From Methylotenera_A sp963701715 (lineage in GTDB: Bacteria > Pseudomonadota > Gammaproteobacteria > Burkholderiales > Methylophilaceae), in contig CAVPAX010000004.1 in the NCBI GenBank assembly GCA_963701715.1, positions 529,246 to 593,245 on the forward strand: a DNA stretch of 64,000 nucleotides, written 5' to 3'. The notes under the pieces are model-generated. The model was not told the origin of the DNA and ran no database searches. It saw only the letters and a program-made list of their open reading frames with translations. Positions 9,069 through 19,111 of the stretch are shown here, piece by piece; position 1 is the stretch's first letter, and each line of letters starts with the position of its first letter. A program made the translations under genes and the position numbers.

Positions 9069-9836
9069 GTGAAACTAGCTACCTGGAACGTCAATTCTCT
9101 TAACGTGCGATTGCCGCATGTGCTGGATTGGCTGCGCGAAAATCCTGTGGATGTGTTGTGCCTGCAAGAAACCAAACAGGAAGACAGTAAGTTCCCTTTT
9201 GAAGCTTTAAAACAAGCGGGGTACAACGCGGCACACAGCGGACAGAAAACCTATAACGGTGTGGCGATTTTAAGTCCGCATGCGATTGAAAACGTACAAG
9301 CGGATATCCCCAATTTTGCCGATGAGCAAAAGCGTGTGATCAGTGCCAGTGTAAATGGTGTACGCGTGGTGTGTGCCTATGTGGTGAATGGGCAAGCGCT
9401 GGATTCAGATAAATTTCAATACAAACTGCGTTGGCTTGAGGCTCTCCACACTTGGCTTGCGGGAGAATTGGCAACGCATCAAAATTTAGTGGTTTTAGGC
9501 GATTACAATATCGCGCCGGAAGACCGCGATTGCCATGATCCGATAGCATGGCAAGGGCAAGTATTGGTAAGCGAGCCGGAACGCGCGGCATTTCAAAAAC
9601 TGCTGGGCTTAGGCCTGCATGATAGTTTTAGATTATTTAACCAGGAAGCCGGGCAATTTACCTGGTGGGATTACCGTATGGCTGCGTTTAGGCGCAACAT
9701 GGGTGTGCGCATTGACCATATTCTTGTGAGCGAGGCGCTAAGAAATGCTTGTCAAAGCTGTATGATAGATAAAACACCGCGCAAGCTGGAACGTCCTTCC
9801 GACCACACACCTGTGGTGTTGACACTCGCGAACTAG
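9069..9836 (+). CDS. xthA: exodeoxyribonuclease III
   Basis: DNA repair enzyme with 3'-5' exonuclease and AP-endonuclease activity. The 255 residues contain the magnesium and catalytic motifs in order: TWNVNSLNVR, LQETKQED near 35, GDYNIAPEDRD near 150, and the C-terminal SDHTPVVL. The start is GTG at 9069, placing KLATWNVNSL at the N-terminus as in the family. It is convergent with the ntrX-like gene, with 14 bp between the stops. Confidence 0.95.
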   Translation: MKLATWNVNSLNVRLPHVLDWLRENPVDVLCLQETKQEDSKFPFEALKQAGYNAAHSGQKTYNGVAILSPHAIENVQADIPNFADEQKRVISASVNGVRVVCAYVVNGQALDSDKFQYKLRWLEALHTWLAGELATHQNLVVLGDYNIAPEDRDCHDPIAWQGQVLVSEPERAAFQKLLGLGLHDSFRLFNQEAGQFTWWDYRMAAFRRNMGVRIDHILVSEALRNACQSCMIDKTPRKLERPSDHTPVVLTLAN

Positions 9837-9850
9837 CACAACAATACAAA

Positions 9851-11119
9851 CTAGCCTTTTATCTTAATGCCTAGCTGTTTTAGTTTGCGATACAAGTGTG
9901 TGCGCTCCAAACCGGAGATCTCAGCCAACTTGCTCATATTATTGCTAATCGCTGCCATATGATGTTGAAAATAAAAGCGTTCAAAATCGTCACGCGCTTC
10001 ACGTAACGGCAAGGCTAAATTGACTGGCAAAGATTGTAATTTCGACTCTTGATTCGCAGGGCTATTACTAAATTGCTCCAGCACACGATGCACATCATTG
10101 AGCGTAATTTTTTCTTCTAAGCTGCTTAATACCAAATTTTGTACCACCGCCTCAAGTTCAGCCAAGTCGCCTGGCCAGTCGGCGTTCCTCAAGGCATTTA
10201 ACGCGGCTATATCGAAACTTTTGTATTGTGCGCCAGAAGTTTCTATCAGCAAATTCGCCATCGCCGCAGCAAGGTCAGGAATATCTTCGCGATGATCGTT
10301 TAAAGCAGGGACTTTTAATGTACTCGTAGATAGTGCTTGCAGCAAAGCGTTGTCAAACTGTGCATTCTCGGCAAGCTGGGGCAGGCTTAATGAACTTGCA
10401 CATACCACGCGTACCTGGTATTTATCAGCTTTTGTCAGCAACAACTGCAGGCCTTTTTGTTCGGTTTTATTAAGCGCAGAGACTTCATCAATAAAAAGAA
10501 TGCCGTCATGCGATTGTTCCAACAGCTCCAATGGCGCCGTAGCGAGCTTTTCATATTCAGTCAAACCCAGCCAAGGTGTACCGGCTGCATGTAAAAAACG
10601 TGCACACAGTTCTACACTTCCGCCCTTTTTACCAATAAGCAATAATGCATTTTTAGTACGTGACACTTGTTCTAACCGCTGCTTTAGCTCATTAATTACC
10701 AAGCTTTTACCAAAGCTCGCCAAATTCATTTCAGTTTTCGGCAAGTTTTCCGAATGTTTTAGCGCTGCAGTCACTGTTTTAAGCAATTTTTGCAAGGCGA
10801 TTGGCTTTTCTAAAAAATCGAATGCACCGATACGCGTTGCTTCAACTGCTGTGTCTATCGTGCCATGACCTGACATCATGACCACTGGCATCGTCAACAA
10901 TCCAGCATTCCCCCACTCCTTTAGCAAACTAATACCATCGCAATCTGGCATCCAAATATCCAATAGCACCATATCCGGGCGTTGTTTTAATCGCGCTTCA
11001 CGCGCTGCCTGTGCATTTTCGGCAAGTGACACCTGATGTCCCTCGTCAAGCAAAATGTCGTTTAATAGTTCGCGAATGCCAATTTCATCATCCACCACCA
11101 AAATATTTCGTGACGCCAT
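9851..11119 (-). CDS. ntrX: NtrX-like response regulator with degenerate AAA domain
   Basis: 422 residues: a receiver domain (1-120) with phosphoacceptor Asp in VLLDIWMPDCDG, a central AAA-like region, and a C-terminal Fis-type helix-turn-helix (EISGLERTHLYRKLKQLGI). Walker A is poor (GKKGGSVE, no GK[ST]), and Walker B survives as ILFIDEV. The stretch that should carry the sigma-54 contact motif GAFTGA is absent, so activation through sigma-54 is unlikely. Its kinase ntrY lies 16 bp upstream. The name rests on partner and order; NtrX-type regulators are known to vary in this domain. Confidence 0.85.
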   Translation of the reverse strand: MASRNILVVDDEIGIRELLNDILLDEGHQVSLAENAQAAREARLKQRPDMVLLDIWMPDCDGISLLKEWGNAGLLTMPVVMMSGHGTIDTAVEATRIGAFDFLEKPIALQKLLKTVTAALKHSENLPKTEMNLASFGKSLVINELKQRLEQVSRTKNALLLIGKKGGSVELCARFLHAAGTPWLGLTEYEKLATAPLELLEQSHDGILFIDEVSALNKTEQKGLQLLLTKADKYQVRVVCASSLSLPQLAENAQFDNALLQALSTSTLKVPALNDHREDIPDLAAAMANLLIETSGAQYKSFDIAALNALRNADWPGDLAELEAVVQNLVLSSLEEKITLNDVHRVLEQFSNSPANQESKLQSLPVNLALPLREARDDFERFYFQHHMAAISNNMSKLAEISGLERTHLYRKLKQLGIKIKG

Positions 11120-11135
11120 GTTTATACTTCCCTTT

Positions 11136-13403
11136 TTACACTTTACTTCTTAAAAATTCTTTGGCCAATTTTTGTTTATTGCTTCTGCCGGCTACCTTGC
11201 GAGCCACTTGCTGCTTAGCGCGTATTTTTACTTTTTCTTCCGCTTCTATATTAGTTACATCTGTATGTTCAATTGGCCTTTCGATCGGTATTGCAATAGT
11301 AATGCACGCACCACCTGTTAGGTTGTTTTCTATTTTAATTTGCCCAAAATGTTCTTCAATCATTTTTTTCACAATAGCCAAACCCAAGCCCGTTCCATGT
11401 GCTTTGGTAGTCACATAGGGCTCAAAGGCATGATTAAGCAAATCTAACGGAAAACCTTGTCCATTGTCCTTCACTATGAGTTTTATTGACGTTTCGTCAA
11501 ACATGGTTTGCACTAAAATTTCCGGATTTTCAACCTGTTTAAGCGCATCCTGCGCATTCTGCATTAAATTGTGCAGCACCTGTCGCAACATCGTTGCATC
11601 ACCCTTTATGTCTGGCATATTAGGCATTAAATCAAATGCAATCTTTGCTTGCGCACTGTCATAGAGCGCTGATATGTCTTTAATCAGCTTGTTAATATTA
11701 AGTTTAGTTAATTTAGCCGAAGGTGCACGCGCATACTCACTAAACTCATTCACCATGCTTTTCATAGCGCTTACTTGGTTCACAATAGTATCGGTTGCGC
11801 GTTGCAGTATATTGGCATCATCCTCATTTAATTTCGTACTGAGCTTGTGTTGCAAACGTTCGGCGGAAAGCTGAATCGGCGTGAGCGGATTCTTGATTTC
11901 ATGCGCCAAACGCCTTGCCACCTCGCCCCATGCAGCATCGCGCTGTGCTTGCACCATAGTGGTCACATCATCAAACACGACTACAAACCCGCTGCCAGCA
12001 CTATCTGGTAAACGAGTAGCTCGGACTAACAATAATTGCTTGCCTTGTGGTCGAACAATCTCAATTTGTCTGGTCAGCTCCTGTTTTTCCTGTTCTTTGG
12101 TTTTAGTAAATTCAAAATGGGATTGTAATAATTGAATGAACTCCGCCAAAAAAGTTTGGCTCTCAGCGATTTTTGCAAATGGCTGATTTTCAAATGGGAC
12201 GAGATTAACGCCCAAAATATTGCTTGCTGCCATATTATATGTACGTAGTTCGGCCTTTTCATTAATCGCCAACACACCCGACGACAAGTGCGCCAGTATA
12301 GTTTCTAAATATCCACGTGCGGCCTCAACACGCGCCCTATTCCTCTCGGTAGCGCGAGTTGCATCACCAAGCTGGCGCGTCATACTGTTAAACGATTTCA
12401 CCAATATTCCCAGCTCATCTTTACCATGCTCCGGCAACATGGTACTGAAGTCGCCGCTTGCAATAGCGCGTGTACCTTCTGCCAGCACGGTGAGCGGCTG
12501 GGTTATTCTGCGGCTTAACACAAACGCGATTGCCAATGCAGACAACATGGCAAGCATCAGTACCAAAGTCAGCGTAAGCGCAAAAATATCTTTTAGTGAG
12601 TTACGGCTATAAGAAAGCTCCTGATAATCACGATACACATCTTGTACCGCCTCAGCTGTATTCGAAAGTGATTTCGGCACTGGCTGCAATAATTGCAAAA
12701 TACGCGTCTCGCCAGCGATTTCCTGCACATTCACAGGTGCTAATACGCGCAAATAAAGCCCTTTATTAGGAATTGGCTCAATTTTTCCATACACTCGATT
12801 TTGCGCCTGACGCAATTGAGGAATGCTAGGCAATTCAGGTAAAAAACTATTCGGATCGCTACTAGAGACCGATAAGATTCGGCCCTGCGGGGTAAGTAGG
12901 GTTGCATCCTGTATGCCGGATTTCTCTCGCAAATCATTCAACAAACTATAGTGTGTGCGTGATGGCTGAAACGCCAAAGTAGTTGCCATGTTTTCAGCTT
13001 TTTCCTCAACGTCCGTCAGCATAATATCTAGCGCACGTTGACCCAGGCTCAAACCGCCATCCAAGGCAGATTCAACTTTTACGTTAAACCAGGATTCAAT
13101 TGAACGCGTTAAAAAATTGACCGAAACCAAATACACAATGAGGCCGGGAATGATCGCCATTAAGGCGAATGTACCCAACAAGCGCAACGTAAGGCGGCTG
13201 CCCATTACGCCATTGCGGATTTTTTTTGCCAGCTGCCATAACTGAAAGCTGATAAGCACGATTAAAGCACCCGCAAAAGCAATGTTGAGATACAGCAAGA
13301 TTTTGTAATAATCACCGGAAACTGCTGTATTGGCACTTGCAAGCGAAAGCAGGTATAACAACACTACACCTAACGCCACGCTTACAAATAAAATATATCT
13401 CAT
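11136..13403 (-). CDS. ntrY: NtrY-like membrane sensor histidine kinase
   Basis: 755 residues. Several N-terminal membrane segments precede a periplasmic part, then a HAMP domain (about 300-350), a PAS-like region with HLSSGVLAINEKAEL, and HisKA with the phosphoacceptor His in RRLAHEIKNPLTPIQLSAERL. The ATPase domain shows NLMQNAQDAL, DNGQGFP and GTGLGLAIVKK. It forms an operon with the ntrX-like gene downstream and is preceded by the DUF4390 gene. The tail beyond residue 715 is Lys/Arg-rich. Nitrogen control is inferred from homologues. Confidence 0.92.
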   Translation of the reverse strand: MRYILFVSVALGVVLLYLLSLASANTAVSGDYYKILLYLNIAFAGALIVLISFQLWQLAKKIRNGVMGSRLTLRLLGTFALMAIIPGLIVYLVSVNFLTRSIESWFNVKVESALDGGLSLGQRALDIMLTDVEEKAENMATTLAFQPSRTHYSLLNDLREKSGIQDATLLTPQGRILSVSSSDPNSFLPELPSIPQLRQAQNRVYGKIEPIPNKGLYLRVLAPVNVQEIAGETRILQLLQPVPKSLSNTAEAVQDVYRDYQELSYSRNSLKDIFALTLTLVLMLAMLSALAIAFVLSRRITQPLTVLAEGTRAIASGDFSTMLPEHGKDELGILVKSFNSMTRQLGDATRATERNRARVEAARGYLETILAHLSSGVLAINEKAELRTYNMAASNILGVNLVPFENQPFAKIAESQTFLAEFIQLLQSHFEFTKTKEQEKQELTRQIEIVRPQGKQLLLVRATRLPDSAGSGFVVVFDDVTTMVQAQRDAAWGEVARRLAHEIKNPLTPIQLSAERLQHKLSTKLNEDDANILQRATDTIVNQVSAMKSMVNEFSEYARAPSAKLTKLNINKLIKDISALYDSAQAKIAFDLMPNMPDIKGDATMLRQVLHNLMQNAQDALKQVENPEILVQTMFDETSIKLIVKDNGQGFPLDLLNHAFEPYVTTKAHGTGLGLAIVKKMIEEHFGQIKIENNLTGGACITIAIPIERPIEHTDVTNIEAEEKVKIRAKQQVARKVAGRSNKQKLAKEFLRSKV

Positions 13404-13422
13404 AACTTACACATCAACAGCA

Positions 13423-14004
13423 TCATTTATTGAACTCTTTTAAAGTCCACTCGAATTTTTGCGAAACTAGATTCCACTTTTCAGAGCTGATGGTATCAAC
13501 CTGAATCGCCTTAGGCAGCTTGGTTTGGTCTAAACGAATTAACAAAGCGGCCTTGTATGTTTCACCTTTTTCCAATAATGATTTTTCAACTACTTTCCAT
13601 TCGTTTAACTTCGCCAATTCTTGTACAGCTTCACCCAGGCTGCCAAAAGATTGTTGATGCGCGCCACGATTCACCAAATATTGGCGGCTCAATGCATGAT
13701 AACTCAAAGTCACCTCCTGAGAGGTGGTTACAATTTCATCGTCAAACCAGTATTTGCGCGGACTGACGATTTGAAACTCGATTAAAAAATTCAGCGGCAC
13801 ACCTTTATTCACCGCCTCCTCTATTTCTTTATCAAAAATGATTTCCGCATCCGCTCTCAAGCTGTAAAAATCATCCAGCGGCTGTAATTCTGCATTCTTA
13901 ATTTGAATACTGCTGTCGGCTGCTATTGCAAGCGAAATCATGCCTAGCAACACTACAGTTAGGCAAATGCCCAACATATTACTAAGCTTTTTGCAGTAAT
14001 GCAT
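13423..14004 (-). CDS. DUF4390 domain protein, probably exported
   Basis: About 193 residues with an N-terminal hydrophobic signal (LGICLTVVLLGMISLAIAA), then a soluble domain with FLIEFQIVSPRKYWFDDEIV. This fits DUF4390, which sits between rsmB and ntrY in many betaproteobacteria. The function is unknown. Starting at 14004 overlaps rsmB by 23 bp; the next ATG, at 13977, would leave a 4 bp gap and also gives a plausible signal peptide. A start further upstream, at 14088, would lie deep inside rsmB. Confidence 0.8.
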   Translation of the reverse strand: MHYCKKLSNMLGICLTVVLLGMISLAIAADSSIQIKNAELQPLDDFYSLRADAEIIFDKEIEEAVNKGVPLNFLIEFQIVSPRKYWFDDEIVTTSQEVTLSYHALSRQYLVNRGAHQQSFGSLGEAVQELAKLNEWKVVEKSLLEKGETYKAALLIRLDQTKLPKAIQVDTISSEKWNLVSQKFEWTLKEFNK

Positions 14005-15283
14005 AAAAAAGGCCGTCGTGCTGGCTGGAAGGAATGAGTTGACTGCCTGATTTTTTTTGAACATAGTCAATCTGAATGTTTTTCTCAATGTCTTTAGTCA
14101 ATAAAATCGGTAATTGAGTTGCATCGCCATTTTTTTGCAAAAAATTGTCAATTTGTTGCTGATTTTCTTCATTAAAAATCGAGCACGTTACATAGAGTAA
14201 TTTACCGCCTTTTGCCAACAATTGCCACAAATTAGCCAAAATTACTGCTTGCTGTGCACAAAATGAGGCAATATCCGATTCGCGGCGCAGCCATTTAATA
14301 TCCACATGCCTGCGAACAATACCTGATGCGGTGCATGGCACATCGGCCAAAATACGGTCGAATGGCTTATCGGCTTTCCAAAGCGCAGCATCGCCCAGCT
14401 GCAAATTTGCACTTAAACTGAGTCGTTTCAAATTGCTTTCTACACGATTTAAACGAACGGGATCATTATCCAGCGCAGTTAAATCTACTTTAGCAAGCTC
14501 TAAGATATGTCCGGTTTTACCCCCCGGGGCGCTGCAGGCATCCAACACCCGAATATCCGGCTTAATATCCAACAAATGCGCAGCCAATTGTGCACCATAA
14601 TCCTGTACAGAAACCACGCCATCCGCAAAGCCCGGAATTTGCTCCACTGGCAACGGCCTGGCAAGCATTACTGCCTGTGCGCCAAGTTGTGTCGCTTCAA
14701 TATCCTGGCGCGCCAATAACTGGCAATATTCTTGTGCGTTGGATTTCCTGATATTCACCCGCAACGTCATGGGCGGATGCTGGTTGCCTGTTTCAAGAAT
14801 GCTCTGCCAAGCGCTTGGATATTGGCTTCTAAGCTTGTTAATCCACCATTTTGGGTACGAATAAAGCGCTACTTCATCCGTTTTAATAGCTTCCGCCAAT
14901 TGTTCTTTTTGCCGCAGAAAGTTACGCAGTACGCCATTTACCAAACCTTTTGCCCATTTTGGCTTGGCGTAACTCGCGGCTTTTACGGCCTGGTTCACCA
15001 CAGTAAAATCATCGGCTTTATCGTGCAACAACTGGTAAATCGCCACCAATAAAAGTGCAGTAATATGCTCGTTACTTAAAGGTTTTTCTAACAATTGTGT
15101 TAAGTAAGCATTCACTTCGCCATAAAATCGCAACGTGCCATAACTCAAATCTGCAGCCGCACCCCGTTGTTGCGGTGTTACATTTGGATAGCTTATAAGC
15201 GCCTCCGGTAAAGCGAGCGTGAGATTACTGCCAGCTAGTACATTTGATACGGCAATTGCAGCGATTTGTTGGGAAATATACAA
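13982..15283 (-). CDS. rsmB: 16S rRNA cytosine-967 C5-methyltransferase
   Basis: Methylates C967 of 16S rRNA using SAM. The 433 residues have an N-terminal NusB-like RNA-binding domain (about 1-135) and a Rossmann methyltransferase domain. The SAM motif is DACSAPGGKTGHILEL near 245-260. The two catalytic cysteines lie in DVPCTASGIVRRH and YVTCSIFNEEN. The start is TTG at 15283 with a weak ribosome-binding site. It belongs to the def-fmt-htpX-rsmB block. Confidence 0.95.
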   Translation of the reverse strand: MYISQQIAAIAVSNVLAGSNLTLALPEALISYPNVTPQQRGAAADLSYGTLRFYGEVNAYLTQLLEKPLSNEHITALLLVAIYQLLHDKADDFTVVNQAVKAASYAKPKWAKGLVNGVLRNFLRQKEQLAEAIKTDEVALYSYPKWWINKLRSQYPSAWQSILETGNQHPPMTLRVNIRKSNAQEYCQLLARQDIEATQLGAQAVMLARPLPVEQIPGFADGVVSVQDYGAQLAAHLLDIKPDIRVLDACSAPGGKTGHILELAKVDLTALDNDPVRLNRVESNLKRLSLSANLQLGDAALWKADKPFDRILADVPCTASGIVRRHVDIKWLRRESDIASFCAQQAVILANLWQLLAKGGKLLYVTCSIFNEENQQQIDNFLQKNGDATQLPILLTKDIEKNIQIDYVQKKSGSQLIPSSQHDGLFYALLQKA

Positions 15284-15461
15284 AGAAAACTTTCAAATTC
15301 AAGTTGCTTGAATTTTACTCGAATACGCTCTAACAAAGTATTTAAAAGATCATTCAAATTTCAGTTGGTTTTACAATCCATTTTGCAACGGCGAGTAGCA
15401 CAAAAAAGATGGGGATTTCAGCAATGGCTTGAGAGGAAATGTTCTCATAAGCTTAGAGCGC

Positions 15462-16335
15462 CTAAAACGCACCCGCCATTGCCATCAATCTCGCCACTCT
15501 CTCCTCCGTCTTCGGGTGCGTACTAAACAAACTATCAAACGAAACGCCCGACAATGGATTAATAATCATCATCTGCCCTGTCTCCGGATGCATCTCGGCC
15601 GTTTGATTGGGAATTTGATGCGCGTAATTGTGAATTTTGGTAAGCGCACCAGCTAAAGATTTTGGATCTTTGCTGATGTCTGCGCCCATTCTATCTGCTT
15701 CAAACTCACGGCTGCGCGAAATAGCCATTTGAATAAGCGATGCAGCGAGTGGCGCTAAAAACATCATGAGTATGCCGATAACTCGGGCTACTACGCTCAC
15801 CATCCTGGCTACGGCCGCCACCAAAGAACATGCCGAATTGTGCGATAGACGAAATGGCACCTGCCATGGTGGCAGATATTGTAGAGATCAACGTATCACG
15901 GTGTTTTACGTGCGCCAGCTCGTGCGCCATCACGCCGCGTAATTCACGTTCACTCAAAATTTGCATAATCCCCACCGTAGCGGCGACTGCGGCGTGCTCT
16001 GGGTTGCGGCCTGTAGCAAAAGCGTTGGGCTGATTTTCGTTAATCACATACACTTTTGGCATAGGAAGCTGTGCATTCTCAGCCAGTTCTTTTACAATCG
16101 TGTAATAATTACGAAATTCGCCGTTGCCATAGTTGTTTTCTGCATTCACTTCTACTGCGCCGTACATTTTAAGCACGGCTTTATCACTAAACCAGTAGGC
16201 ATAAAAATTCATGCCGGCAGCTAAAATCAGCGCCATCATCATGCCGCCTTTTCCGCCCAGCGCTGCGCCTACCATAGCAAATAAAGCAGTGATGGCCGCC
16301 ATCAACATAAATGTTTTTAACCAGTTGCCGTACAT
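15462..16335 (-). pseudogene. htpX: HtpX heat-shock membrane protease, frameshifted
   Basis: M48 membrane metalloprotease for quality control. The upstream frame (from 16335) has membrane segments and the zinc motif HELAHVKHRDTL. The downstream frame holds the next membrane segments and the third zinc ligand in SRSREFEADRMGADI. The frame changes between about 15790 and 15815 after FFGGGRSQDG. The span is 874 bp; removing one base gives 290 codons, close to the normal size. A one-base insertion (or two-base loss) therefore breaks the gene, or is a sequence error. The start has a good AGGAGC site. Confidence 0.85.
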
Positions 16336-16404
16336 TTTGTGCTCCTAAAAAAGGAAAATAGTCAATTGAAATAATATGCTTCTAAAGTGATTAAAGTTCA
16401 AGAC

Positions 16405-17334
16405 CTAACCAAATATTTCGCCAAGTTTCACGTGTCGACCCTGCACAAATTGCTGCGCCGTCTGGCGCTTACCACTCGGCACCTGCAGTTCGCTTATCTC
16501 TAAAACACCCTGCCCACAAGCCGCATGGATATTGGCATCCAGGGCAATGATTTCACCACATTTTGCATTGCTATTTTGATGCAAAGCCGTAGCAAACCAG
16601 ATGCGGCACGTTTCGCCACGAAACTGCGCGGTGGCAACTGGAAAGGGGTTGAAAGCACGCACCTGGCGCGAAATCTCTACCGCAGATTTATTCCAGTTAA
16701 TTGCGGCTTCTGATTTTTCAAGCTTGTGCGCATAGGTCACTAGACTTTCATCTTGTGGAGTGCTTGGCAACACGCCATTTTTAGCCAAATCATCCATGGC
16801 CTGCACCATCAAATCTGCGCCTATTTTTGCGAGCGCATCATGCAGGCTTTGCGTTGTGTCAACATCTGTAATCGGCACGATGCCTTTACTCACCATCGCA
16901 CCAGCATCCAGTGCGGGCACCACTTCCATAATAGTTACGCCGGTTTCTTTATCGCCCGCCAACAAAGCACGATGAATCGGCGCAGCGCCTCGCCAGCGCG
17001 GCAAGAGCGAGGCATGGATGTTGTAGCAGCCGGATTTCGGCATATTCAAAACGCTGGTTGGGATAATCAAGCCATATGCTGCCACTATCATCACATCTGC
17101 CTGGACTGCGGCTATCTGCGTCTGCACATCCGCTGGTTTTAAGCTTTCCGGCTGAAACAAATTTAAATTGTGCTGCAACGCAAGTTGCTTGATTGGGCTA
17201 GCCTTAAACTGCATACCTCGACCTGCGGGGCGGTCGGGCTGCGTAAGCACCATCACAATCTCATGACCTGCCAGAATTAGGGCATCCAGCGCAGGTACCG
17301 CAAATTCTGGTGTTCCCGCGAAAATGATTTTCAT
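16405..17334 (-). CDS. fmt: methionyl-tRNA formyltransferase
   Basis: Formylates Met-tRNA(fMet) for translation initiation. About 309 residues begin MKIIFAGTPEFAVPALDAL, with the formyl-THF binding region LLPRWRGAAPIHRALLAGD near 110-130, including the catalytic Asn/His/Asp context. The ATG at 17334 shares a base with the def stop (TGATG), so the two are coupled; an in-frame TTG one codon earlier is less likely. The C-terminal tRNA-binding domain is complete. Confidence 0.96.
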   Translation of the reverse strand: MKIIFAGTPEFAVPALDALILAGHEIVMVLTQPDRPAGRGMQFKASPIKQLALQHNLNLFQPESLKPADVQTQIAAVQADVMIVAAYGLIIPTSVLNMPKSGCYNIHASLLPRWRGAAPIHRALLAGDKETGVTIMEVVPALDAGAMVSKGIVPITDVDTTQSLHDALAKIGADLMVQAMDDLAKNGVLPSTPQDESLVTYAHKLEKSEAAINWNKSAVEISRQVRAFNPFPVATAQFRGETCRIWFATALHQNSNAKCGEIIALDANIHAACGQGVLEISELQVPSGKRQTAQQFVQGRHVKLGEIFG

Positions 17335-17849
17335 CAATATGAGTTCCGCGCGATTTCGCGATTGTGTTTTAGCATCTTGGTTTTAATGCGATTGCGCTTG
17401 AGTGTTGATAAATATTCCACAAACACCTTGCCTAACAAATGGTCCATTTCATGTTGCACACATACGGCGAGCAGGCCTTCGGCATCTAGCTTGAATTTTT
17501 TGCCATGTTTATCCAAGGCTTCAACAGTAACTTTTTCAGCACGCGTTACTGTCTCATATATACCTGGAACCGATAAACAGCCCTCTTCATATTCCCGCTG
17601 TCCGCTTTTTGCAACAATTATTGGATTAATCAATACCAGCAAATCATTTTGCTCTTTGCTGGTATCAATCACGATCAATTGAATATGCTGGTTAACTTGT
17701 GTAGCTGCCAAACCTATGCCTGGCGCGGCATACATGGTTTCTGCCATATCATCCACCAGTTTACGAATAGTGTTGTTAACCTCTTGCACAGGCTTTGCCA
17801 GCGTGTGCAAACGCGGATCAGGATAATTAAGTATTGTTAAAGTTGCCAT
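17334..17849 (-). CDS. def: peptide deformylase
   Basis: Removes the N-formyl group from nascent proteins. Starting at ATG 17849 gives 171 residues and the family N-terminus ATLTILNYPDPRLHT. The three metal-site motifs are present: GIGLAATQV, EEGCLSVPG, and the zinc motif QHEMDHLLG. Longer in-frame starts add 39 residues with no family counterpart and overlap the divergent LysM gene. It forms a tight operon with fmt. Confidence 0.96.
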   Translation of the reverse strand: MATLTILNYPDPRLHTLAKPVQEVNNTIRKLVDDMAETMYAAPGIGLAATQVNQHIQLIVIDTSKEQNDLLVLINPIIVAKSGQREYEEGCLSVPGIYETVTRAEKVTVEALDKHGKKFKLDAEGLLAVCVQHEMDHLLGKVFVEYLSTLKRNRIKTKMLKHNREIARNSY

Positions 17850-17954
17850 AAAGTCATTGTTTTTTAGCAAAAAAGCTTGATTGTTGAACAAATTACGTGA
17901 TAAATTTAATGCAATTTCGCGGATAATTTCCGCTATTTTGACCGAGGTCAACGC

Positions 17955-19109
17955 ATGAATCGACATATTATAACGCTGCTTGTGCTTGCATGTTTAGGCT
18001 TGAATGCAAACGCAGAAGATATTCAACTACAAAAAAATCATCCAGATCGCCATGTGGTGGTAAAAGGCGATACGCTGTGGGGCATCTCGGGGAAATTTCT
18101 GAAAGACCCATGGCAATGGCCTAAAATCTGGAAAATGAACCGCGCACAAATCAAGAATCCGCACTGGATTTACCCTGGTGACGTTATTGTGCTGGACACC
18201 AGCGGAGCCAGCCCCCAGCTGCGTTTGTTACGTGAAACTGTCACGCTTGAGCCCGGCATTCGTGAAGAGCCGCTTGAACAAGAAGCTATTCAGACAATCT
18301 CACCAAGTGTTATTGGCCCATTTTTAAGCCAGCCGCTGCTGATTGAAAACGGTAAGCTTGATGATGCGCCACGCATTATTTCCGGTCAGGATAACCGCGT
18401 CATTTTAAGCCCAGGTACACGCGTCTACATTAGCGAAATCAAGGAAGGTGAAGGTACGCATTGGGACATTTACCGTCCAGGCGAAGCACTAAAGGACCCG
18501 GACACCAATGAAGTGCTCGGTACAGAAGCCATTTATTTAGGTGACGTAAATATCGCACGTTATGGTGCACCGGCAACAGGAGATATTGTAAAAGCCAAAG
18601 AAGAGATCTTTACAAAAGATCGTCTGGTTGTTGCTCCAGACGAATTTAAAAGCAGCTTTGTGCCGCACGCTCCTGAAGCAGACATCAGGGGCCGCATTAT
18701 GCGTGTTTACGGCGGAGTTGCCGAAGGCGGACCGAACACGGTCGTTTCAATTAACCGCGGCAAAAATGACGGTTTAGAAGAAGGTCATGTATTAGCAATC
18801 AGCCGTTACGGCAAAGTAATCAAAGATCCGGAATACAAAGACCCTGCTTCCAACAAAGTTGTTGCTGAAGAGAAAAAATTGAAAGAGCTTAATTTTGACG
18901 TCACCACCGGCCCTGATGGTAAAAAGATTGTTAATTTTGAGAAAAAACCACCGCAAACACAAGTGACATTGGCACCAGGTCAGGTTAAATTACCTGACGA
19001 GCGTGTTGGTCTTTTAATGGTTTTTAGAACTTTTGATAAAGTATCATATGGCTTGATCATGAGCGCATCAGATGCTGTCTACACGCTCGATTCAGTACAC
19101 ACACCTTAA
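17955..19109 (+). CDS. exported LysM peptidoglycan-binding protein
   Basis: 384 residues with an N-terminal signal peptide (cleavage expected after LGLNANA), then a LysM domain at about 33-80 with VVVKGDTLWGISGKFL and NPHWIYPGDVIVL. The remaining 300 residues have no further motif that I recognise. Proteins of this type lie between def and dprA in many betaproteobacteria. A cell-wall role is inferred from LysM. dprA follows after 2 bp. Confidence 0.9.
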   Translation: MNRHIITLLVLACLGLNANAEDIQLQKNHPDRHVVVKGDTLWGISGKFLKDPWQWPKIWKMNRAQIKNPHWIYPGDVIVLDTSGASPQLRLLRETVTLEPGIREEPLEQEAIQTISPSVIGPFLSQPLLIENGKLDDAPRIISGQDNRVILSPGTRVYISEIKEGEGTHWDIYRPGEALKDPDTNEVLGTEAIYLGDVNIARYGAPATGDIVKAKEEIFTKDRLVVAPDEFKSSFVPHAPEADIRGRIMRVYGGVAEGGPNTVVSINRGKNDGLEEGHVLAISRYGKVIKDPEYKDPASNKVVAEEKKLKELNFDVTTGPDGKKIVNFEKKPPQTQVTLAPGQVKLPDERVGLLMVFRTFDKVSYGLIMSASDAVYTLDSVHTP

Positions 19110-19111
19110 AG

